NCBI RefSeq assembly: GCF_003851125.1
Contig: NZ_BGOW01000001.1
Span: 160,006 to 224,005, forward strand
Origin: Sulfuriferula multivorans
GTDB taxonomy: Bacteria > Pseudomonadota > Gammaproteobacteria > Burkholderiales > Sulfuriferulaceae
DNA: 64,000 bases
Reading direction: 5' to 3'
Of the stretch, positions 58,559-64,000 are shown in pieces. The first letter of the stretch is position 1. The number at the start of each line of letters is the position of its first letter. The notes below the pieces were generated by a model. That model did no database searches, was not told where the DNA came from, and was given only the letters and a program-made list of their open reading frames with translations. Position numbers and translations under genes: made by a program.

Positions 58559-60112
58559 TCACGAATCATCTCCATTTGGCATTGGGTAGAAGACACGAGG
58601 CGTGGGCACATTGGTGCCGCTGCCATCGCTGCGTGCCGTGGCAGTCACGCCGTGGGTGTTACCCTTGACCATCACCTCGACCGTTACCTTCTGCGCGGCT
58701 GCCTCGATCTGGTCTTTACTGTAGGGGTTCTTGCCGTTTTCGTGCCTGATGATGGCCGACAGTAACGGTGCCAGAGATTTGGGGTTGCTCAAGTCCGGAA
58801 TGTCCGAGGGTGACATGCCAGAATTTTTTGCCACGCTGGCAGCCCATGCGGCTTCGGTACCGACCGGATTCCCCGGCGCGCCGTCGGGTGTGTATTTGTG
58901 CGCCATCTGCGCGATGCTCATGCCGCGGTAGTTCTTGATCAGGTTGCGCGTGCCGGCAAGAATGCCTGCGTCCGCCGACGGAAAAGTCAGTTCCTTGCCA
59001 CGAGGCTGCAAGTTGAACGGATTGTTGCTGCGGATGCCGAGCGGGTCGCGAGGCTTGCCGTTTGCGCCGGGGATGCTTGATTTGAACCTGATTTTTCCGG
59101 ATGCTGTGCGGCCCGATGAGTCTGATCCATACAGGTAATCGATGATGCCGATGCCCGGTATCATTTTCGACAGGGGGTGTTTTTCAGATTCCTTCGCCAC
59201 ATCAGAAAGCATGGGCTTCGATGCCTCCTTCAACGTAGATCCATCTCGAATCTTCTGTATCAAAGTAGTTGTGTTGTCGATGGCCTTCGTCAGAGACGGG
59301 GAATATCTTTGAGAGAGGGAGTTTGATACCCCGTCGATCTCAACCTTCAGGCTATTCCACGAGTCGCCAAGCTGCTTATTGGCGGCAGCCGCTTTCTCAT
59401 TGTCTGCACCAGCCTTTTTAACCTTGTCAAGATATTTCTGGATGCCTTTGCGGCCCTCTTGCAGCAGGGGCAGGATGGACCCCAGTCCGAACAGATCGGC
59501 CATTTCGGCTTGCGCGTTTGGATCCTTGAGCTTGCTGATGTAGTCGGCTATGTCGCCCAGAGCGCGCGTGGTATCGACGGCACCAGCCTTGGTGCGAGGG
59601 ATCTTGTCCATGCCCATCGTGCGCAGTATCGCCCGTTTCACTTTTGCATCGCCACGGCCGTAATCGACATCCTGCAACGTCGATCCAAGCCCAACCAGGG
59701 CGGATTGCATATCGGTGGCGGAAAGTCCGGCGGCGGTAGCAGCAGCGCGGTATTGCTGGAGTGTGCCCACCGCGATACCGGTGCGACGCGATGCGTATTC
59801 GATGGCGATGCCGGACTTTCCCCAAGCATCCGCCAGGGCAGCAATGCCGCCAATGGATGCTGCGCCGCCTACTAATGTGCCGAACGGAGAAGCTACCTTG
59901 GCGATGGATTCCGCCGCACCCAGCGCGCTTTTACCGATCTTCTCGGTGAACTGGATAATGGAGTTGCGCTTTACTTCCTTGCCCATCGAGGTGATGGACT
60001 TGCTGATCAGGGAAATAGGCCTGGTGATCTCGGCCGTCGAGCGGTTGATCTTGCGGACGATAGCCGTGGCCTTATCCACCGCATGGATTGTAATTGTGAA
60101 TTTATTTGACAC
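58559..60112 (-). CDS. Phage tail tape-measure protein with C-terminal P5-like/lysozyme-like domain
   Basis: A 517-residue protein. The N-terminal half (ITRPISLISKSITSMGKEVK, ASPFGTLVGGAASIGGIAAL, GLSATDMQSALVGLGSTLQD) is the tape-measure type with helix-rich hydrophobic stretches. From about residue 360 the sequence RSNNPFNLQPRGKELTFPSA, AGTRNLIKNYRGMSIAQMAH and LLSAIIRHENGKNPYS resembles the structural protein P5 family of peptidoglycan-associated phage domains. It is shorter than most tape-measure proteins. It lies 24 bases after the gpP-like gene. Confidence 0.72.
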   Translation of the reverse strand: MSNKFTITIHAVDKATAIVRKINRSTAEITRPISLISKSITSMGKEVKRNSIIQFTEKIGKSALGAAESIAKVASPFGTLVGGAASIGGIAALADAWGKSGIAIEYASRRTGIAVGTLQQYRAAATAAGLSATDMQSALVGLGSTLQDVDYGRGDAKVKRAILRTMGMDKIPRTKAGAVDTTRALGDIADYISKLKDPNAQAEMADLFGLGSILPLLQEGRKGIQKYLDKVKKAGADNEKAAAANKQLGDSWNSLKVEIDGVSNSLSQRYSPSLTKAIDNTTTLIQKIRDGSTLKEASKPMLSDVAKESEKHPLSKMIPGIGIIDYLYGSDSSGRTASGKIRFKSSIPGANGKPRDPLGIRSNNPFNLQPRGKELTFPSADAGILAGTRNLIKNYRGMSIAQMAHKYTPDGAPGNPVGTEAAWAASVAKNSGMSPSDIPDLSNPKSLAPLLSAIIRHENGKNPYSKDQIEAAAQKVTVEVMVKGNTHGVTATARSDGSGTNVPTPRVFYPMPNGDDS

Positions 60113-60136
60113 GGCTTGATCCTTTCAACGGTTGGG

Positions 60137-61237
60137 TCATGACGGTTTTACAGGCAGCAAATCGAGCGGCACCGGGATAAAATCCGGCTTCGGTGTAAAT
60201 GCAGAAGGCGGCATCAGCACCAGATCAGCCGACGTTCCCAGGTTGTCGCGGAAGTAGGTCACCTCGGAGATGAGCAACATCTTGTTATGCAGCTTCATGC
60301 CCGGCAGATCGACCGGTGCCAGGGTGTTCGTCTCCCACAACGTGCCCGCTGCATCGCGCCATGAATCGCACTTGAGGGTCAATACTTCCGAGCGTCCGTA
60401 GCGGCGCGCTGATTCCCAGTCGCCACGCTGCTTGCCGATTTCTATGCCGGCTGCGCTGGCATTTGAGAGTATGTTTTTTAATCGGTGCCTGATGACGCTG
60501 GGGTCCTTCGAAGTGGTCACCAGATTTCCGCTATCGCCAAGATCACCGAATTGCCAGAAGCTGTTCAGGATCACCTGGTAATCCGAGAACCGCTGATCCA
60601 TCGCAAAGGACATGGTTGCGCGCTGGACGTTGACGCCTTCCTTGAATCCACTCGACATCTTCCCAGACCCGGCTTGCGACAGAATCAAATCACCATCCAC
60701 CGAGTCATATGCCAGCAGGGTCATGTAACGGCATATCTCCTCGATAATCTCGTAGGGTGTCTCGATGAAATTGATATTGATCTGAGGGATAATGGTGGTG
60801 CTGCCCTTGCCAGCATAATCATGCACGACGAGTTCCGGGGTGAGCTGCTTGACCTTGATTCCGTAAGGCGCGGCGAGCTTTGTGGCGATTTCCTTGACGG
60901 TGGCGTTGACGATCTGCCCATTCGGATACTCGGCGGAGCAGTCCACCAGGTCCGCACACTTGCTGCGTCCGGTGACGGTGATGGAATGCTGATTGGGGGT
61001 GTAGGTCGGGATGAACCGGTCCACGTACCCGGTCAGCACCGTATCGGCGCCAAGCTTGACCGTCACCGCATCGCCGGACTGCATCACATCGAAGTAACTT
61101 TGCGCCTCGCCTGGGTAGCGCTCGGTCATTTCAACGGAGAAATCCGACGGGAAGCGCTCAATGCCGCGCGTCACGCGGATGGTCTCCCAGCCGGAAATCA
61201 CGGCGCCGTTTATGATCAGGGATAGGTCGTCGGTCAT
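60137..61237 (-). CDS. Phage Mu gpP-like tail/baseplate hub protein
   Basis: A 366-residue protein. GWETIRVTRGIERFPSDFSV and DVMQSGDAVTVKLGADTVLT, then GYVDRFIPTYTPNQHSITVT, resemble the N-terminal ring domain of Mu gpP (gp44), and RSKCADLVDCSAEYPNGQIV continues it. The Mu protein forms the central hub of the baseplate. RBS AAGGA precedes the ATG. It is coupled to the upstream small reading frame. Confidence 0.78.
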   Translation of the reverse strand: MTDDLSLIINGAVISGWETIRVTRGIERFPSDFSVEMTERYPGEAQSYFDVMQSGDAVTVKLGADTVLTGYVDRFIPTYTPNQHSITVTGRSKCADLVDCSAEYPNGQIVNATVKEIATKLAAPYGIKVKQLTPELVVHDYAGKGSTTIIPQININFIETPYEIIEEICRYMTLLAYDSVDGDLILSQAGSGKMSSGFKEGVNVQRATMSFAMDQRFSDYQVILNSFWQFGDLGDSGNLVTTSKDPSVIRHRLKNILSNASAAGIEIGKQRGDWESARRYGRSEVLTLKCDSWRDAAGTLWETNTLAPVDLPGMKLHNKMLLISEVTYFRDNLGTSADLVLMPPSAFTPKPDFIPVPLDLLPVKPS

Positions 61238-61252
61238 AATTTTTCCTTCATC

Positions 61253-61390
61253 TCAAAGCCCGGCCTTTGCCGTGGTGGTTGTTTGTCGAAAAGTGGCTCG
61301 TATCGTGAGCCAATCGATCGCTTCAAGGCGGAAGAAGCACCCCTGCGATTGCCGGTGTTTTTCAGCCACTACCGGCTTGGCCGCGCCCAT
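61253..61390 (-). CDS. Possible 45-residue phage protein
   Basis: A short frame beginning MGAAKPVVAEKHRQSQ. Its ATG overlaps the helicase stop (TGATG), and it ends 15 bases before the gpP-like start, so it fills the otherwise empty gap and could be translated by coupling. It has no recognisable domain. Its reality is uncertain. Confidence 0.4.
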   Translation of the reverse strand: MGAAKPVVAEKHRQSQGCFFRLEAIDWLTIRATFRQTTTTAKAGL

Positions 61391-62313
61391 CAGAATGGCA
61401 CTCCGAAATCAAGCACAACCTCGCGGCTATGCGCACGGTATTGAAAACTTGCCCGGTCGAACCAGAGTGCGATCGTGCCCTCCCATTCACCATTTCTTTG
61501 TTTGTCAACCAGGATGAGCTGGTCCGGCTGATCCAGAATTTCCTTGGACTGGTTCGATTCCGGCTTGCGCAATTCCGCCTCTTTGCGCTTGTTGCGCCAC
61601 ACGTTGAAAATGTTGTCCACCTGGTCGGTGATCTCAGAGGCCCCTTTCACGTCCATCTTGCCCGGCGGCTTGGTTTCGTCATCTCCTTTGCGGGAGTGAG
61701 CAACCAGGTGGATGTGCATTCCGGTATCCCGTGCAAACGCGGTCAATTCGTCGATGAAGTCTTTTTGCCGGTTGTAGTCATCTCCGCGAATGCCGCACTT
61801 CATCAGGCTGTCAATTACGAAATGGGTGATGCCAAGCTCGGCATGGCAGTAGGCCAGCACGCCGCGCACGCGGTCGGGAGTGACGGTGCCCTGCTGGTCG
61901 TACATCCACAGCTTGCCGTCCGTCCAGTTCCCGAAGCCGTTGATGAAGCGGGTGGATGGCTCTTCGCATCCGGCCGCCTGGCGACACATGCGCGCCAGGG
62001 TGCGGACTGGCTTCATTTCGAATGAGGCGATGCAGACCTTCTCGCCCTGCTGCATCAGGCTCAGGTCAACGAAGCCCTGTAGCAGGGATTTACCGTGCCC
62101 GTTGATGCCGTGCCATATCGACACCTCACCGGGGCGCAAGCGCACGTTGCTGAACGTTTTTGACCAGGGCAGCGTCGGTGTTACGTCCACGGTTTCGATG
62201 TTGAACAGGTCGATAATTGAGCTGGTGTATTCGCTGGCAGACTTGACGTGTGCGGAGTGCTCGGACTTGTTCAGATAGGCGTCGAAGTCGATGGTATCCG
62301 GGATGATTTTCAT
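61390..62313 (-). CDS. DnaB/RecA-type phage helicase
   Basis: A 307-residue P-loop ATPase. GEVSIWHGINGHGKSLLQGF contains an altered Walker A (G-x-x-G-x-G-K-S), ITHFVIDSLMKCG is Walker B, and HLVAHSRKGDDETK and DVKGASEITDQVDNIFNVWR match the DnaB C-terminal motifs H3 and H4. It lacks the N-terminal DnaB domain, so it is a phage helicase. The ATG at 62313 overlaps the upstream stop. Confidence 0.88.
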   Translation of the reverse strand: MKIIPDTIDFDAYLNKSEHSAHVKSASEYTSSIIDLFNIETVDVTPTLPWSKTFSNVRLRPGEVSIWHGINGHGKSLLQGFVDLSLMQQGEKVCIASFEMKPVRTLARMCRQAAGCEEPSTRFINGFGNWTDGKLWMYDQQGTVTPDRVRGVLAYCHAELGITHFVIDSLMKCGIRGDDYNRQKDFIDELTAFARDTGMHIHLVAHSRKGDDETKPPGKMDVKGASEITDQVDNIFNVWRNKRKEAELRKPESNQSKEILDQPDQLILVDKQRNGEWEGTIALWFDRASFQYRAHSREVVLDFGVPF

Positions 62314-62693
62314 GCTGCTGCTCCCCATACGATTTCCAGATCCGCTTCGTCCCATTCGCGGAACTGGCGCTCGTCACCGTCCAGCAGCGTGATGCCTTCG
62401 TGCGTTTCCACGTTGGTTGCGCCAAGGTACGCAGGGCGGGCTTGCAGGACGGCATCGGCCAGCACGATAAGCCGTTCGGCGTCGGTCTCGGGCGTTACCA
62501 GCAGGAGCACTTCCAGCCCAACGAGGTAACGCAATTCTAGGTCTGCCAGGGGCATACCGGCAGGCACGATCAGCACCGGGTTACCTTCCCACTTTGGTGC
62601 GAAGTCCACGCCGATCACGACCATCTCGGCAGGACGCTGGCGCTTGCGACGTAGCTCCATGATCTGCTGGGCGTTGAGCGGGTAAGTCTTCAT
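62310..62693 (-). CDS. Phage-block hypothetical protein
   Basis: A 127-residue protein of unknown function. It has an Arg-rich start (MELRRKRQRPAEMVVIGVDF) and alternating hydrophobic strands. Both ends overlap the neighbouring replication genes by 4 bases, so it belongs to the replication operon. Confidence 0.65.
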   Translation of the reverse strand: MKTYPLNAQQIMELRRKRQRPAEMVVIGVDFAPKWEGNPVLIVPAGMPLADLELRYLVGLEVLLLVTPETDAERLIVLADAVLQARPAYLGATNVETHEGITLLDGDERQFREWDEADLEIVWGAAA

Positions 62694-63370
62694 ATCGCCC
62701 CCTCGAACGGGTTGCCGGCGCCTGGTGATCCCGTGCCGTAATCATCGTTCCAGCGTTCGTCTCTCAGGAACCGTTCGGGGTCACGGATGAAACCCGGCTT
62801 GCAGACGGTTTTGTATTCGCTCAGTCCTGCCAAGATCGAGTCAGCCAGAGAGTCGAGTTTTTTCGACTTCCAGATTTCCTGGGTTTTCTTCTTGCCGGCT
62901 TTCTTCGGATAAGCAGACCAGAATTCCTCAAATCGAGAATTTCCCCTCTCTAAGGTTTTAATCTTCTCTTCTTTGCCCGTTACCGAATCGGTAACCCCCA
63001 TGCGTGTTCCCCAATCGGTAACCCCCCCCGTTACCGATTGGGGAACCGTTACCGATTGGGGAACCGTTACCGATTGGGGAACCGTTATCATGTACCGGGT
63101 TGCCTTGCTGAAACCTCCGCGGCCATCCTTGGTGAGCCATCCCAATGCCTCCAGAGCAGAGGTTGCCTCGGATATTTTGCATGGGGCCATGCCACCGCAC
63201 CGCTTGGAGATTTCTTCGCGACGTGCCCACACGAGAAAGTCATCTTTGCTTTTGCGCCATGAGCACAGCGCACCCAGGACGCGCAGCTGCTCGAGCGATA
63301 GGCGTCTGTCGCTAAAGGCTTCGGTTGGGACCATGGAGAAGGCTGGATCGGCCACGTTAAAAACCGACAT
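62690..63370 (-). CDS. O-like phage replication initiator
   Basis: A 226-residue protein. Residues 20-90 (FSDRRLSLEQLRVLGALCSW, EISKRCGGMAPCKISEATSA, LEALGWLTKDGRGGFSKATR) form a winged-helix DNA-binding domain. Then TVPQSV is repeated three times, followed by a low-complexity linker, and the C-terminal FEEFWSAYPKKAGKKKTQEI is typical of phage O/DnaT-like proteins. The repeats are encoded by 18-bp iterons, suggesting that the replication origin lies inside the gene, as in lambda O. Confidence 0.82.
   Translation of the reverse strand: MSVFNVADPAFSMVPTEAFSDRRLSLEQLRVLGALCSWRKSKDDFLVWARREEISKRCGGMAPCKISEATSALEALGWLTKDGRGGFSKATRYMITVPQSVTVPQSVTVPQSVTGGVTDWGTRMGVTDSVTGKEEKIKTLERGNSRFEEFWSAYPKKAGKKKTQEIWKSKKLDSLADSILAGLSEYKTVCKPGFIRDPERFLRDERWNDDYGTGSPGAGNPFEGAI
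62979..63083 (-). other. Candidate phage replication origin with 18-bp iterons
   Basis: Three identical 18-base direct repeats of GTTACCGATTGGGGAACC occupy 63030-63083. An inverted copy (GTTACCGATTGGGGAA) lies at 63007-63022, and 62979-62995 is a 17-base perfect palindrome GTTACCGA-A-TCGGTAAC. The core GTTACCGA thus occurs six times. An A+T-rich stretch (about 62925-62975) lies downstream in the gene direction. This is the layout of lambda ori inside gene O. Confidence 0.72.
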
Positions 63371-63545
63371 TCCGCGCGATTTTGATCATCGCCGCTTGGT
63401 AATCGGCGCTGCTGGCGTTTGGATTTCGAGCAATCCAGTCGCGCTTGAGGCTTTCGTAGAGCGCATCTTTGCTGCCGAAATGACGACTCTTTGTGGCCGT
63501 GCGCACGGAGCGTTGGTGATAGGCTTTTTTTACCACCACGATCAA
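63357..63545 (-). CDS. Small phage-block protein
   Basis: A 62-residue basic protein (MIVVVKKAYHQRSVRTATKS) with a helical C-terminus (ASSADYQAAMIKIARNVGF). It overlaps the O-like gene by 14 bases and the excisionase-like gene by 4. Possibly a DNA-binding or regulatory small protein. No family recognised. Confidence 0.5.
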   Translation of the reverse strand: MIVVVKKAYHQRSVRTATKSRHFGSKDALYESLKRDWIARNPNASSADYQAAMIKIARNVGF

Positions 63546-63766
63546 CGCCCCACCGCCTCGCCTGATGCCAGGGATTGAAGGTCACGGACCGGCCATGCGA
63601 GTCGTCTATAAATTCGGATTGGGCGGATCGGCCCGACCCCGAATGCGGCCCATTTTCTAAGGGTTTGGGGTTTGCGATTCAGGTATCGCGCTGCTTCGTC
63701 GGTCGAAAGGGTATCTCTACCTTCCGCAATGAGATCCAGAGCTGATGTGATTTTGGCGCTGTTCAT
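63542..63766 (-). CDS. Excisionase/AlpA-like DNA-binding protein
   Basis: A 74-residue protein. DTLSTDEAARYLNRKPQTLR followed by KWAAFGVGPIRPIRIYRRLA matches the winged-helix, MerR-like DNA-binding fold of AlpA and phage excisionases. It is the first gene of the leftward phage operon and may be an excisionase or regulator. Confidence 0.75.
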   Translation of the reverse strand: MNSAKITSALDLIAEGRDTLSTDEAARYLNRKPQTLRKWAAFGVGPIRPIRIYRRLAWPVRDLQSLASGEAVGR

Positions 63767-63968
63767 AGTGCGTCATTCCTTTCGGATTGCGGTAGCGCTG
63801 GTGTGCGCGGCATCGCAATGACGCAATAATCAACATAAGACACTCACGATACATCACCAAAATCATCTAGTGTTTTAGGTGTTGCTTAAATATTTTTTTA
63901 GCAAATCTAGACAGTGTCGTCACGTGATATGTTAAAATAGTTTTTTACATAAACTGCGGTGGACGCGA
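63767..63968. promoter_or_regulatory. A+T-rich divergent regulatory region of the phage block
   Basis: This 202-base gap separates the leftward phage operon from a rightward frame. It contains an inverted repeat TTGCT (63882-63886) and AGCAA (63900-63904) that could be an operator, plus several A/T runs. No promoter could be placed with certainty. Confidence 0.4.
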
Positions 63969-64000
63969 ATGGCTGATGCCTATCAACGACATGACATCTC
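63969..64000 (+). CDS. Partial frame at the window edge, IS5-like transposase start or phage regulator
   Basis: Ten codons (MADAYQRHDI) are visible before the window ends. This N-terminus resembles the starts of IS5-family transposases (YxRHDI-type), but too little is seen to be sure. Confidence 0.25.
   Translation, partial: MADAYQRHDI

Noticed and set aside
63030..63083. CRISPR array or coding microsatellite as an explanation of the 18-bp repeats
   Set aside because: There are no spacers between the units, and inverted copies plus a palindrome share the same core inside a replication gene, which fits origin iterons better.

Overview
The window looks like chromosome from a betaproteobacterium, probably in or near the Nitrosomonadales. 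The signs are a PEP-CTERM protein, an rsmI-yraN-diaA-dolP-like neighbourhood, HrcA/CIRCE-type groESL control, UbiD, and generally high-GC protein-coding sequence. A persulfide dioxygenase and two separate cytochrome bd-type oxidases suggest life with sulfur compounds at low or changing oxygen. The genus cannot be fixed from the sequence alone. All functional calls rest on motifs and remembered family features; no database search was run.

Region 1 (1-9000): the 5' part of a bd oxidase subunit I gene and two stress-type genes (YfdX, a glycine-zipper stress protein). Then comes a DNA-modification island: a complete Eco29kI-type restriction-modification pair, followed by a four-gene set made of a second cytosine-C5 methyltransferase, a GHKL (MORC/MutL-like) ATPase, a Rossmann-like protein and a 4Fe-4S HhH-GPD DNA glycosylase. 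The middle two genes are clearly richer in A+T than their surroundings. This cluster is the best candidate in the window for a poorly described defence or restriction system.

Region 2 (9000-28700): mostly housekeeping. It holds a sulfotransferase, an acetyltransferase, an SDR protein, a degenerate GGDEF protein, a cyanide-insensitive-type bd oxidase (cydAB), pyrC, rsmI and yraN. A tight run follows: diaA/gmhA-like, BON lipoprotein, rfaE2, ubiD and a pyrR-like gene. Then come a NERD-helicase, dacB (PBP4), an EamA transporter, a deoxyinosine-type DNA glycosylase and an SGNH hydrolase.

Region 3 (28700-42200): an intact IS256-family insertion sequence with an 8-bp target duplication, sitting in one arm of a palindromic repeat, then many small accessory genes (PDC sensor, VOC, cupin, cNMP-binding, alcohol dehydrogenase, PEP-CTERM protein, sulfotransferase, SDR, small secreted proteins). 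Several families of intergenic inverted or dispersed repeats occur here and in region 2.

Region 4 (42200-57300): a DarT-type DNA ADP-ribosyltransferase toxin with a NADAR-like partner and a J-domain protein, a two-gene UDP-HexNAc pathway (WbpP/TviC and TviB/WbpO types), a secreted serine protease, phospholipase A, persulfide dioxygenase, a beta-CASP nuclease and bioA. groESL follows, with a textbook promoter and CIRCE operator, then a DUF485/ActP-type acetate symporter pair and tRNA-Phe.

Region 5 (57300-64000): directly after tRNA-Phe lies a phage-like block read entirely on the minus strand: an excisionase-like protein, an O-like replication initiator carrying lambda-like internal iterons, a DnaB-like helicase, a Mu gpP-like tail protein and a tape-measure protein. 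No integrase, terminase or capsid gene lies inside the window, so the element either runs past the right edge or is incomplete.
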